This document shows, one piece after another, positions 1-15,579 of a stretch of DNA of 64,000 nt; the first letter of the stretch is position 1, and each line of letters opens with the position of its first letter. The translations under genes and the position numbers were made by a program. This DNA is from Rosa chinensis (taxonomy: Eukaryota > Streptophyta > Magnoliopsida > Rosales > Rosaceae), in NCBI RefSeq assembly GCF_002994745.2, contig NC_037091.1, positions 30,192,112 to 30,256,111 of the forward strand, written 5' to 3'. The notes beneath the pieces were generated by a model. That model was not told where the DNA came from. It worked only from the letters and a program-made list of their open reading frames with translations, and searched no databases.

Positions 1-34
1 GAGGCCTACCTTATGTTCTATATTTGTTCCACAG

Positions 35-4227
<4,193 letters not shown>

Positions 4228-5420
4228 CTGTTGCTGTGGTTATTAGATGTTGTGGTATCGTGACATTAACCCTCGGTACAAGGGATGTGAGCCAGAATGG
4301 TTTAGAAAATGTTATTTACAGATGTGGGAGAGAAGTGTTGTCCAACTGTTATATGATTGCCACAAGATACGACCGATTTATATGTAAAATATATTTAAAG
4401 TCAGAGTTTATCTACTTTTTACCTGGAATCAGGTTCTCTTATTGAGTATGGAAATATACAAAGTGCTCGAAGGGGGAATGTTATGAATTCTGTTGATTGG
4501 TATATCCTTAGAGTTAGGCGATTATGCTGGAGGGCTCATGTTTGAATTGTCGTAAGATTGTGTTTTTTTTTTTTGAAACGGTCGTAAGATTGTGCTTTTA
4601 ATTTTTATCTGATTTGCGGCTGTGAAATACAGTGTCAACTCTGGTGACGAGTTTTTGGATCTTGAGGTGCTGATGAGAAAATTTGTTACTTGTATTTATT
4701 GAATAAGTGAGCCAAGTATTCACTTGAGGTGGTAACTAGGTGAAGTCAAGGTCCTCGTTAGAGTAAAATAAGTGCTCATTTGAATAATTAAGTTTTAAAA
4801 CTAGTAATTGTATGTATGTCTTTGTAGATTTCCATGTATGTTATGTTATTGTGGGTATATTTTATTGTTCTTTTTTATTTTATCAAACTAGAGTAAGCCA
4901 ATTACGATCGGCAGAAATCTTTGTGAAGAGTATACTTTCCTCTTTTTCCGTCGTATTTGGTTGATCTTTGCCGGTACTCTCTCTTGTTGTTTTACATTTG
5001 TTTATGAATCCAACAGAGGGAGAAGTTTCCACGTTTGTGCATGGGTATTTGATTGGCTAGCTTTTGACAGACTGCCGGATCGGGTCTCTACCCGGACCCG
5101 ATGTGAGGGGATTATGAATACCCTCTACAGACTTACAGGTCTAAGAAAAAGGATTATGTTGCAATTTTGTAGTTACATAATGCATGTTATGAATTAGAAG
5201 AGCAAAGTGGGTGTCGTGGGATGTGACATTTCGTGTACCAAGTACTCTAGCGATCGAAAGTATCCAAAATTGAAACTTGAGATTCTTTTATTTTGTGAAT
5301 TGGAAATGTACTATTTCTTCGGGTCATTATGAATTATTTATGCTTGACCAAAACAAAAACACAATACGAGCCAACTGAGTAATGCCCTTGCTCTTCTCAA
5401 TATCAGATGCCAACCCCATC
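4228..5420. other. Intergenic region between convergent CDKC and peroxidase genes
   Basis: This holds the likely 3' UTRs of both genes and AT-rich spacer with T-rich runs. Short open frames here are not supported as genes. No RNA gene or transposon end was recognised. Confidence 0.6.
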
Positions 5421-7111
5421 CTAGTGGTTTGGAACTCGGCAATTCCGGCGTATCTCTCCCTGGTTACCTGTCAAAACCTTGATAGCACCCATTCTGCTCA
5501 TTGAGTAAGCATATGACCTCCGAAAATCTTCAAAACCAGCAGCAAACTCATCGGTGATATCCTTGGTGTCTTCACCAAACAGTAGCTGCTGGTCGACTCC
5601 CAGCACAGCTTTCTTGGATAAAACTCTGGAGTAGTAGGATTGTGTAAAATTGTAATTGGCCCCAGATTGGGGGTTTAGGTACACCAGCGGGTCACTCTGT
5701 CCCTTTGTAGTTCTTGGTGGGCATAACTTCCTCATGGAGGATAAGAATGAGGGTTCCATGCTTGGGTCTGGCTTGTTTGTGCCATTAAAATTGTAGAGCC
5801 GATCCAAAATGAAGCTACAATGTGTTTTACCCATTGAATGTGAACCTGAACGTAAAACAGAAAACCTTAAATTTAAACCGGTGTTAACATACCATAGTCT
5901 TCTCCGTCAATTTGATATTTTACTCGTGTACGTTTGTTTGTTTTGTTTGATTTTACCAGTACGTAGTTGATTGCCAACACATGTTTTCAATTATAAGAAC
6001 AAGGAATGACTAATTTTTTTGGCTAACAAGAACATGGAGTGGTTTAAAAAAAAAAAAGGTTGGGGTATTGGCTGAAGAAAAAGTTTTGCTCACCTAGTAG
6101 AGTAGTCATATCCAATACATTCAAGCCTCTGGATTTGAAGTAGTCAAGTGAAGCCTGCCATGAAATGGAGGGTGAGGGAAGGTCGACTGATGATCTGCTT
6201 GATGTTAGGCCGTCCCTTCGGCCTGTAAGAACAGGATAAGACGGTGCACCAGCCTGTAAGATGGATTGATGGAGTAATTAAATTTATGCGTAATTCCCAG
6301 AAATATTATAGAGTTCAATGCAAATTTGAATTAAAATGAAATGAAATTAGCAAGAGCTGGAGTACCAAATGAACAGCATCCCTGGTGGCAAGGTTGAGAA
6401 TATCAGCACACGAGACGGCACCGGGGCAGTAATGTTCAAGAACTTTTTTGACTTTGTCGATGAAATAGAAACCTCCCAGTCCCCAATTCTGTGATGCTGT
6501 TTTCTCAGAGTTTGGACCATCCAGCAGTACTGATGCATCACAACCCTGCATTTAAATTTAACGTCATTGACTACAAATTCCAATCCTCTAATTGTTTATA
6601 TGTATAAATTAATTGATAAATTATAAGCAAGCAGTATACACAGACATATATTTTAGTTATGCTCAGAAGCGGGAAGATAGAAGTGTGTGTTATTTATTAA
6701 TAATGTTTGCAAATTTGAGTACCAGCTGTCGAAGACTACATGCAGCTTGGCAAGACTACACAATTTATGATGGGATGATGAACACTAAATATATAATTCG
6801 AGCAAAAGATGGAGAAAAGAAACAAACAGTTGATGGGTACGTACAGTTACGAAGCAGTCAGAGTAGAGCAACCGGAGAAGCTTAGCGGTGATGCTTTTAT
6901 CCTGGTCCCAAAACTTCTTGACCTGGTGCTGGATGAAAGCTTCTGCATCGCGGCATGTGTTAGTGACTTTATAGTAATGCCAGGTCAACTTGTTTTGCTT
7001 TGGTGGTGGTGGTGGTGGTTTTGAAGAAGGAGCCAAGGTCGCCGACGAACACAGAGACACTAGAAGTGGAAGGACCACAAGAAACACAAATATTCTTTCG
7101 TTTCTTGTCAT
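5421..7111 (-). CDS. Class III peroxidase, Prx61/26-like, lacking the distal catalytic His
   Basis: Four exons on the minus strand: 7111-6845, 6545-6366, 6253-6094 and 5845-5421. They join in frame to 343 residues, a normal family length, and introns are GT-AG. Residues 1 to about 26 form a signal peptide, followed by a run of six prolines. The motif order is class III peroxidase: [11 protein letters not shown] (about 78-88), [41 protein letters not shown], the proximal haem site [10 protein letters not shown] (His205), and VDQQLL near the C terminus. The usual RLHFHDCF reads RLLYSDCF, so the distal catalytic His is Ser while the distal Arg is kept. Arabidopsis peroxidases 26 and 61 share this change, so it is a subfamily trait and not decay. 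Secretion to the apoplast is likely; classic peroxidase activity is doubtful. Confidence 0.92.
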
Positions 7112-7963
7112 TTTCTTCTTCTCCTCCCACCAAGAACTTAGCTACTTACGCTGTGTGCTGCTATGTATCTAACACTAACAAGTATATACAACCCTTACGA
7201 GATAGCTTGTATATATATCAGATCAAAGAAGAACCGAAACCGACCTATGCTGCCATCCAATTAAGTATTGTTAATAAAGGCCGGCACAGTGTGAAAGGAG
7301 AGTTGGGGGAGGCACATGGCCAGTGGAATTTGCATTCATTCTACTCTACGCCATCGATATACTCTTTCTCAACTGGTGTGCTGTGCCCTAACCCAAATTC
7401 AAACTTAATCAATCGTAGTCAGCAAGGAATACGCAAGTCTGCATGGGTTTGTGAGCTAAGCAGCTGGCCTTCCTTCCTGGCCTTTATTGGGGGACACATT
7501 TTAGTCTTGCTATCACAAATTTTGTGATCCCATCAAAGCCTTTTACACGCCCCAAGTACATAATAAATTATAGGGGACACACCGCCCCAAGTTTCCATGC
7601 CCCAACCCAGAATTTGTTTTCTGTACGTATGCGATCTGGCCTTGAATGTGATGTGAAGTGAATGAGCACTATATTCTTGTTTTACTCAATCTCTGCCAAC
7701 CAGACCGCATCAACTCGGACTGCCGCTGATAACCCACGTCTTGCTCTCTAGTGTCGGCTGTCTCGCCGACGACGTTGCTCTCTCTTACGTCTTCTCATAT
7801 CCTAAAGGGAAGGAAAATAAGAGAGTGAAATAGAAAAGGGTTAAAAGAAGCTGCTAATTCGTAAAACTCTATCATCTTGATGTATGGCCCATCTTGAATT
7901 CTTGATATAAAAAATGCCAAGTTTTGTTAAAAAGACCTCACTAGCTAGCAATATTGAAACTCT
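7112..7963. other. 5' flank of the peroxidase gene, probable promoter
   Basis: Read on the minus strand, TATA-like stretches lie about 60-110 bases upstream of the peroxidase start (near 7171-7222). The remainder has no recognised gene or repeat end. Plus-strand open frames overlapping 6990-7527 are shadows of the peroxidase first exon and its promoter. Confidence 0.45.
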
Positions 7964-8176
7964 TGTTTAAGAATAAGAGATTCGAGAGAAGATGTAGAGA
8001 GAATTATTGCATGTATTATTCATTGATAATAGGAGCCTTATATATAGGGATTATAAAGTACAATTTCTTGGAATAGAAAGATTTTTATTCTAATTTGAAT
8101 TGGGAATTCTCTCATATTACAACTATAGAGCTAATCCTAGTTTGACAAGGCACACAAAAGTCAACATTCTTCAACA
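7964..8176 (-). repeat. Short 3' LTR of the truncated Copia
   Basis: On the minus strand the LTR starts TGTTGAAGAATG directly after a purine tract (CAAGGGGGAA) and ends CTTAAACA, about 213 bases. It contains a TATATATA stretch and CA/TG borders. No partner LTR was found near 11.1-11.4 kb, so the right-hand limit of the element is a truncation. Confidence 0.65.
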
Positions 8177-11140
8177 TTCCCCCTTGTGCCGCTCAAACTT
8201 GGTAATGACACTTCAATCGTTGCCTCGTTAAAAACCTTGCTCGAGTAATAAAAACCCTGTGGGACAAAAACAACCTCGAGGAGGAGAAAAAGAGTACAAC
8301 ACGTCATTCACTCTTCGAGATCGAACATTTAGACATCATGCCTCCCCCTGATGTCGACATCTCCCCCTGATTGCTATATATAATCATGGGAGTTCGGATA
8401 ATTTTCTCAATCTGATATTTTGAACATGTTTTTTGAAGGTGGATTTGGGTAACAACTTAGTGAATAAGTCCGCTACATCATCCTCTGATACGATTTGATT
8501 CACTTCAATCTTTAGAAGTGATTGTTGTTGCTGATTATAAAAGAATTTAGGCGATATATGTTTGGTGTTGTCGCTTTTGATGAAACCTAACTTCATTTGT
8601 TCAATACAGACTGCATTATCCTCATAAATGCATGTAGGTTCATCTATGGTAGACTTCAAACTACAAGTTTCTCAAATATGTCTGATTACAGACCTTAGCC
8701 ATATGCACTCACGCACAGCTTCATGTAGAGCAATAATCTCTGCATGATTTGATGAAGTAGCAACAAGGGTCTATTTTGTAGACCTCTATGATATCATCGG
8801 TTTGGGAGCAACCTTTGTGAGAGTCAGAGAGGTACCATGCATAAGTAAAACTCATCAAAACATCACCATCATTTTGATAGAGTGGAGGGCGTAACGCTGA
8901 CCACGCCGCCGCCGCCGGCAACATGGCCGGTCACACGGTCTTAGACTGCACCACTTGGGCCAATGAGGTCCAATCTCATTCTTCCGTCATTCCTTTCTCT
9001 CTGTAGGGATAAAATAAGCCCATATTGATCATACTTTTTAAGTATCAAAAGATTGCCTTTACACCAGTCCAATGGTGGCGTATTGATGCAGAGCTATGTC
9101 TAGCTAACAAGTTCACTGTGAATGAGATGTCCGGTCTTGTGCATTGAGCTAAATACAATAATGCACCTATTGCACTTAGATAGGGCATTTCAGCCTCTAA
9201 AATGTCTTCGTCCTCATGCTTTGGACTAAACGGATCTTTTCCAGGCTTAAGAATACGACCAATCATGGGAGTACTCACGGGCTTCACTTTATCTTCATTA
9301 AAGCACCTTAATATTTCTGAGCATATGCTGACTGATGGATCAATATCCCATCACTACGGTGCTCGAGTTCTAATTCGAGACAAAACTGTGTTTTCCCAAG
9401 ATCTTTCATCTCAAATTCAGATTTCAAGTACTTAGCAGTTTCCTTTAACTCATCTAGAGTTTTAATTAGGCTCATGTCATCAATATAAACTGCTACAATC
9501 GCAAATCTAAAACTTGTCCTTTTAATGAACAGCGCATGGGCATATTTCATTGTTGACATATCCCTTCCCAATCAAGTAGTTACTTAGACAGTTATACCAC
9601 ATCCATCCGGATTGTTTCAATCTATATAGTGAGCATTTTAATCTTATTGAAAACGGGCTCTGTGGTTTAGAGCCACTTGATTTGGGTCATTGAAGTCCAT
9701 CTGGAACCTTCATATATATCTCTGAATCTAGATCCCCATAGAGATATGCTGTAACCACATCCATAAGCTGCATGTCAAGTTTTTTAAAAACTGCCAAACT
9801 GACAAAGAAGAGGAACGTTATAACGTCCATTACGGGAGAATATGTCTCCTCGTACTCGATTTCAGGGTGTTGTGAGACACCTTGCGCAACAAGGCGGGCT
9901 TTATATCTAACAACCTCATTTTTCTCATTACACTTTCTAATAAAGACCCACTTATGGCCAACAAGCTTTACACTTGGAGGTGTCAGCGTTACTGGCTAGT
10001 GAATCCAATTCAGCTTGGATTGCATCTTTCTATTTAGTCCAATCCTCTCTTCGTTGACATTCTTCAACAGAGCGAGGTTCGATAACATCATACTCTATAA
10101 TTTCTTTTGCAACAGAATATGCAAAGGCATCATCAATAGTAATAGAGTCTTTATTCAGTCTCATGTACACTAGTGTAATTCATTGAAATCTCTCTATTCT
10201 CTGAAATTGGTTCTGACATTGGAGCGTCCCCCAATGATGTCTTTTGGACGTAACCCTAATCCAGAATATTATGATGAGACAGATTATTAACGTCGATGAT
10301 TAATGGATTATTTTGTGCCAAACTCGCTTTCTTTCTTGGGCGAGAATCCATCAAACCTATGGGCCTCCCGTGCTTTCTTGCGAGAGTAGGGCTTGAGCCA
10401 TAACACCATCACCATGTGTGACGTTGGCGCCATGCCCAATCCTTCTTGGGGTGGCATCATGTCCCCTCTTTGTAGGGACATCAATCCTTACAGGCACAGT
10501 TGCAGAAAGTATATGTGATCTCGTTACTTTAGCGATATCAGTAAACATATCAGGCATCGAATCTGCTACGTCCTGAAGATCGAGAATTCTCCGCACTTCA
10601 ATGTCAGACTATGTAGTTCGGGGATCAAGATGAGACAATTAAAATGGAGACAGACCACGACAATTCCGGTCGTTCCTGTTGAACATTTGTGTTCTTATCC
10701 CCTAAAGACGGGAAGATTGTCTCATCAAAGTGACAATCTGCAAATCTAGTGGTAAAGAGATCGCTTGTCAAGGGTTCTAAATAGCGGATAATTGTTGGAA
10801 AGTCATATCCAACATAAATGCCTAATCGTCTTTCTGGACCCATTTTAGTGCGCTGTGGTGGCGAAATTGGCAATTGGTACATAAACTGCAAACTCAAATA
10901 TGTGTAAGTGTGAGACATCAGGCTCATACCCAGTAACCATCTGGGATGCAGAAAAAAGCTGAGTGCCAGTGGGCCTCAAACGAATAAGCATAGCTGCATG
11001 CAATATTGCATAGCCTCAAGTAGAAACATGGAGATTGGTAAGCATAACCAATGCTCTAGCAACCATTTGAAGTCTTTTAATGGCAGCTTCTGCGAGACCA
11101 TTTTGGGTGTGAACATTGGAGATCAGAAACCGACCCAACA
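7964..11140 (-). mobile_element. 5'-truncated, decayed Copia LTR retrotransposon
   Basis: Read on the minus strand, the order is that of Copia pol. Integrase core end (AEAAIKRLQMVARAL, near 11050-11110) is followed by the integrase C-terminal part (PPQRTKMGPERRLGIYVG, 10927-10625), a linker, then reverse transcriptase pieces. These include RYKARL near 9900, MDVVTAYLYG near 9760, and the active-site box YIDD in the frame 9571-9308. RNase H ends with the DVADLFTKLLP motif (8659-8384). The polypurine tract is followed by a short 3' LTR. Gag, protease, most of integrase and the 5' LTR are missing. Several frame changes and stops separate the blocks, so the element cannot encode a working polyprotein. 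Confidence 0.88.
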
Positions 11141-11376
11141 TCAGTTTCAACCCAGAAATCCAAACCTCGATACGTACGTGTTTAAAACAAAATGTAAGGA
11201 AAATTACAGATGCACAAATACGGATATATAAATATCAATATATCTTATATGTAGTTAATATGACTTCTAAAACACAAATTTGGAAGAAAAAGATCAAGGT
11301 GAACTATAATTTTCTCCAAATATTACCATTTGAATATACAAAACTTCAAAACATATAAGTTGTTTAATAAATAAAA

Positions 11377-12700
11377 GAGTTAAATACTGTTTACTCCCTA
11401 TACTTATTGGGTTTCATCGTTTCAGTCCCTGACGTTCGAATTTCACCTAAAAACTCCTCGAACTCTCAATTTCCTCCCAATTAGTCCCTGCCGTCAAGCT
11501 CAGTCCAAATTGTCCGTTAAATTGCTGACGTGGCATCCATTTCACCTCAAAATGTCTATTTTACCCTCATCACTGATTTTATTTAAAAAAAAAAAAATTC
11601 TCTCTGTTTTTTTTTTCCTTTTTTCTTTTTACCCCTTTCTTCTTCCACCATGTCGAGATGGAAATGCAGCAGCTGCTAAGCATGGGCTTCCCCACAGACT
11701 TCCCTACTGGAGCCCTCGCCGCCACCGGCGACAACTCCACTCTCAAAGCCACCGATTGGATTCTCAACCGCAATTCCTCCACCACCACCGCCACCTCTCA
11801 ACCCAATCTCGATCGCTTCTTCCTCTCCCAATCCACAAATTCACAATCCCAAGACAAACAAGAACCAGAAGAACAACAATCCACCCCAACCTCCCAACTC
11901 CCCAAGCGCTGCAAACTTCTCATCCCAGAAATCCCGCCCCCCACTACCTTAGATAAACCCGCAACCGTCGCGGCCCACAACCAGCCCTTGTCGGAGCGCA
12001 TGCAGCCCAGGACCCTAAACAACGTTGCCAGCCAAGACTTTCTCTTGCTCCTCTCTGATCTGTTCTCTCTCTAATTCAACCTCATTACTCTTTGATTCGA
12101 CCTCTTCAAGCTCAACACCAAAACCAACAACATCCATATAGTAGTACTCGACCCACTTTCTTAACCAAATCGCACAACCCAGATTCTATACTACATGTTT
12201 GGCCAGAGAGCGTCGTCGAAAGACGGCGTTGAGGAGGACAAAGACGACGACGACAACAGGATCGTAGATTTCTCCAAGTCGAGATCGGTGCGGAGGAGGC
12301 TTTCACTTACTCTGAAACTTTAGGCAAATAGCCGATCAGCGACTCTAGTCTTTCCACCACGACCTCCACGTCCCTTGCCGCGACTCGGATCGCTTCGGCC
12401 CCCTCCCCTACAAAGACATATCGGAATCGGGATCGGGCTGGACCTATTCGTGATGGTAAGAATATGAGGAGTTGTAAAGATTTGGACTTTGTTGGATTTG
12501 ATCAATTTGGTTTAGGTTGAGGTTGGTATTGATAGGGACTTGATTTGGTTTAGGGGAATGTAAGAATCTGAGGATGGTTTGGTTTGGATTTTCACTGATT
12601 TCATAATCGTCGGTGATGAGGATGGTGAAGCATCCAACATCTTCGAGCTCCATGAGATGATGGCGAGCAAGTCTAGATTCTCCTCCTTCTTTGTTTTGAA
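11377..12700 (+). mobile_element. Mutator-like element end carrying a captured gene fragment (right end not found)
   Basis: About 200 bases from 11377 (TAAATACTGTTTACTCCC, then GTTTCAGTCCCT, then TTGCTGACGTGGCA) match the terminal inverted repeats of the intact Mutator-like element at 45712-47433. They are followed by a T-rich stretch and then coding-like sequence resembling WRNIP1. No inverted copy of the terminus was found before 12832, so the right end is lost, diverged or displaced; the limit 12700 is approximate. This is inferred to be a decayed Pack-MULE. Confidence 0.6.
11658..12046 (+). pseudogene. Captured N-terminal fragment of a WRNIP1-like AAA+ ATPase
   Basis: The frame starting at ATG 11658 encodes a UBA-like start (MEMQQLLSMGFP, then ALAATGDNSTLKATDWIL), a low-complexity Ser/Thr/Gln linker and the segment PLSERMQPRTLNNVASQDFLL. 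In WRNIP1/Mgs1 proteins this last motif immediately precedes the Walker A domain of the ATPase. Here the frame ends soon after (stop near 12072) and no Walker A or B motif follows, so only the first-exon region is present. The family is a clamp-loader-like ATPase in DNA damage tolerance. It sits just inside a Mutator-like terminus, which points to transposon capture. A functional product is unlikely. Confidence 0.72.
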
Positions 12701-12824
12701 TGCAATATTGCAGTATTCATAACAACCCTAACACTGATGCGGTTTTTACACTACTTCTCTCTTTAGGGTTGATCAAATTTCTCATTAATAGAAGTAATCG
12801 AACTTACCAGAGAATTAAGTACTA
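12075..12824. other. Unidentified sequence after the WRNIP1-like fragment
   Basis: GC-richer than its surroundings to about 12430, with short open frames on both strands, such as one holding KDGVEEDKDDDDNRIVDF on the plus strand. It may be further captured DNA in the same Mutator-like element, but no family is recognised. Confidence 0.3.
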
Positions 12825-12832
12825 GATCAGAG

Positions 12833-13767
12833 CAAGGATTGAAATATCTGTGAAATTCCCAATATATCCCTCGATATCCCCCTTTTTGGAGAGACCAATA
12901 TATCATAGGGGAAAATATCTTATTTTCCACCGTTTATGCGAATTTTCTACCGATATCGTCAAATATCTTTGATATATAACATATTTAGGATATATCCCGA
13001 TAAAATAAAGAAATATTTGTAAAATAATATATAAAAAAAAACAAAAAGAATAGAAAAGAAAAAAAACTTAGTTATTCACAATAAACATATATACATTATG
13101 GAATATGGAGGTTATGTGGGGGTATAAAATTTTAACCACGGTTTCTAGTCAGGATATGACCTAATTAAGAGGCAAATTAAACTGTTTGGGAAAAATATTA
13201 AACCTCTGAAGGCAGATTTGGGTGAAGAGAAATTCCCTCAAGGCGAATCTAGGTGAGGAAAAATTCTCTACTCAAGGTGAATCTAGGTGAGAAGTAATTT
13301 CCTAAATGCAAATCTATGTGAGGAGAGATCTCTTTAAGGCAAATATGGGTGAGAAGAAATCTCCTCAAAGCGAATTAATCTGGGTGAGGAGTATTCTCTT
13401 AGAGGGAAACCCGAGTGAGTAGTGGAATCTAGATGAAGATAAATTCCCTCAAGACGAATCTGGGTGAGGAGAATTTATGATGGAACTATTTCAACAAAAG
13501 AAAACAAACTTGATGTCCCCATGTTTCAGAAATTAACTCATTGTAGTTCAAAAACTTCGAGGAAGCATTTAATTAGTCTTTTTTTTTATGTAGTTGAAGT
13601 TGATCATATCTATTTATATGTAAATCCAATAAATTGACTATTTCAAAAAAGATATATTTTTCAGAATATCTCCGATATCTAAGATATTTATGATATCTCA
13701 GATATTTATGATATCTCATTTTTTCAAAGTTTTGATAGATATGTAATAACCAATATTTTAATCCTTG
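12833..13767. mobile_element. Non-autonomous hAT-like element, 935 bp
   Basis: The left end CAAGGATTGAAATAT and the inverted right end CAAGGATTAAAATAT form terminal repeats. Many ATATC/GATAT subterminal motifs follow at both ends. Flanking 8-mers GATCAGAG (12825-12832) and TATCGGAG (13768-13775) agree at 6 of 8 positions, as an aged 8-bp TSD would. No transposase is present. An internal tandem array lies at 13198-13475. Confidence 0.65.
13198..13475. repeat. Minisatellite, about 35-40 bp units, roughly seven copies
   Basis: Degenerate units share CTCAAGGCGAATCTGGGTG and then AGGAGAAATTC. They vary by point changes and small indels. The array is inside the hAT-like element. Spacers are not unique and repeats are not exact, so this is not a CRISPR array. 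Confidence 0.8.
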
Positions 13768-13775
13768 TATCGGAG

Positions 13776-14729
13776 TTAAATGGCAGTCATTGTTGGGATA
13801 TCCACAATTGAATATTAAATAATTAAGTTCAACAGTAAAATTAATTAAATAACATAATTATTGATCATAATCATAATTACTTCTTTGATTCCTAGGTATG
13901 GTGCCACAGCGTTATCTGATAAGAGAGACTTCCGTATGGCACCTGCACCACATGGTAGTGCGGCGACCCAATCAGTGCTCAAGCAGGGGGATATTCTGGG
14001 TATTTCACATTAAAAACCAGGAGCAGTTTCAGAAAAGAGGGAAAAATTTCTTTCTTCTAATTGAAGGACTACACCGCCACGTGGTGCGGGTGCCCATACG
14101 CAAGAATTTCTCTATCTGATCAATCAGTGCTTAGGAATCTTCATTATGTTAGCCTCCATGTAATTAATCATCTGATCGGCTGATCCAGAGACAAACCCAA
14201 AATCGCCTTAAAAAAATGCCACCTCGAAACCGTTAATTAATTATGTAATATAATTCCTTCTTCAGACACAGACATTTGTCATAGAAAACTGTTAACCCTA
14301 AAATGTTATACTTCCAAAACTCTAAAAGCTAGGGTATGTAATTCTTCAAAAGCCCTAAATTAACCCGAGTTAATTTGGAACACAGTGAATATTATTCAAT
14401 TACTTGCTTCAAAAAATATATATATTATTTACTATTTAACTGGCTAAGTATTGATCCATAGTTCCATACCATCATATGTGCGCGCAACCTTACCTTATAC
14501 AGTTCTACCGCAAACGGACCTAGCTTCTATCTCTAGCTATTTTTAGGGTTATCTCCTAAGCGTTTATATTATGATATTCTAAGAACAATGTGTACAGAAA
14601 TAATCAAACCTAGTAGTAGGTACTGGAGCAGTCAATATTAATGTGATACCTATTATTCGTTATCAAGTAATTAAAGTCAAGAACAAACTTCATTATATAC
14701 CCTAATTATCAATCCGTAGTCAAATTTAC
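13776..14729. other. AT-rich spacer without recognised genes
   Basis: Mostly AT-rich. A short block at 13896-14110 has a moderate open frame without family resemblance. A phrase like GGTATGGTGCCACAGCGTT near 13895 recalls the tandem unit at 14730, suggesting a diverged relative. Confidence 0.35.
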
Positions 14730-14872
14730 TTCTTTGGTGGCCTTGTATCCTCCCGACAGACCTGGTGCCACAGCATTCTGAATGTGATATCACCACCTTC
14801 AGTTCTTTGGTGGCCATGTATCCTCTCGACAGACATGGTGCCACAGCATTTTGAAAGTGATACCACCACCTT
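14730..14872. repeat. Tandem duplication, two 73-bp units
   Basis: Units at 14730-14802 and 14803-14872 both run from TTCTTTGGTGGCC through GGTGCCACAGCATT to ACCACCTT, with a handful of substitutions. The unit lies about 50 bases upstream of a TATAAAT at 14914, in front of the small secreted-protein frame. A role as promoter repeat is possible but unproven. Confidence 0.85.
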
Positions 14873-14913
14873 GGCATATGCATGCTCTAATGAAATAGTG
14901 CATCTCAATTGCC

Positions 14914-14920
14914 TATAAAT
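14914..14920 (+). promoter_or_regulatory. Candidate TATA box for the small secreted-protein gene
   Basis: CCTATAAATTG reads on the plus strand about 240 bases before ATG 15160. A leader of about 200 bases would result. No other support. Confidence 0.35.
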
Positions 14921-15159
14921 TGCGACCTTTCCGTTCTTCGGATTATAAATTCTGCTTCAGATATTAAAACTTCCTAAAAGTGCAGGGTATTATTCTATAC
15001 TTCCACAACACTAGTTGGTCTTACTTTCAACCTTTTCTTAGGTTTGATCTTTTTGTTGATAATTGGCTTGTGTTGATGATACTAGCAATAGCAATTACTT
15101 TCATTAAAATTGACTTACGTTTACTTTTCATACGTGTAGATTGATTAGTGATTACCATC

Positions 15160-15513
15160 ATGAGGACCATACTTGCCAATTGCGTCGTTGGCTTGCTGTT
15201 GACGGTGGCATCTCTAGAAGCCGATGCTAAACGGTTTGTTTTGCATGACCGTCACTTGGTTCAAGTTAAAACAGATCCAAATATGGATCAAAACCCTGAG
15301 GTTCTTGCTAGTGGTGGTGCAAAAGATCAATTTCAGTTTCAGTTCCAGACCACAAGTAAGGGTAGGGATGCAAAGCATGATGATCATGACGAAGATGACG
15401 TGAACGAGATTCATGCTACAACCCAATGCATGCCAGATAAACCTCAAGGGAGGCCGCATTGTAAAACTACTGAGTCTAAAAGCCTTCATGAGCCTAAAAG
15501 CCTTCATGCATGA
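15160..15513 (+). CDS. Small predicted secreted protein, family unknown
   Basis: An uninterrupted 117-residue frame starts at ATG 15160; the in-frame codons just upstream include no ATG. Residues 1-23 (MRTILANCVVGLLLTVASLEADA) behave like a signal peptide with a hydrophobic core and small residues before the expected cut. The mature part is hydrophilic, with an alternating Gln/Phe run (QFQFQFQ), an Asp/His-rich stretch (HDDHDEDD), two cysteines (TTQCMPDK and PHCKTT) and a C-terminal duplicated SLHEPKSLHA-type motif. An AATAAA at 15572 could serve polyadenylation. No known peptide-hormone signature (CLE, CEP, RGF, PSK) was recognised. It could be an orphan or fast-evolving apoplastic peptide, or a chance frame; the signal peptide favours a gene. 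Confidence 0.55.
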   Translation: MRTILANCVVGLLLTVASLEADAKRFVLHDRHLVQVKTDPNMDQNPEVLASGGAKDQFQFQFQTTSKGRDAKHDDHDEDDVNEIHATTQCMPDKPQGRPHCKTTESKSLHEPKSLHA

Positions 15514-15579
15514 ATCAATGCTGTTGTGTAATATGTATAATATGTTTAGCTTGTACGTACTTTTGGTAATGAATAAAGG

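Noticed and set aside
7000..7527. Plus-strand frame of 175 codons opposite the peroxidase first exon and promoter
   Set aside because: It starts inside the reverse complement of the poly-Pro codons and has no domain.
13198..13475. Regular repeats considered as a CRISPR array
   Set aside because: Units are degenerate and contiguous, with no unique spacers, and lie in a plant transposon.
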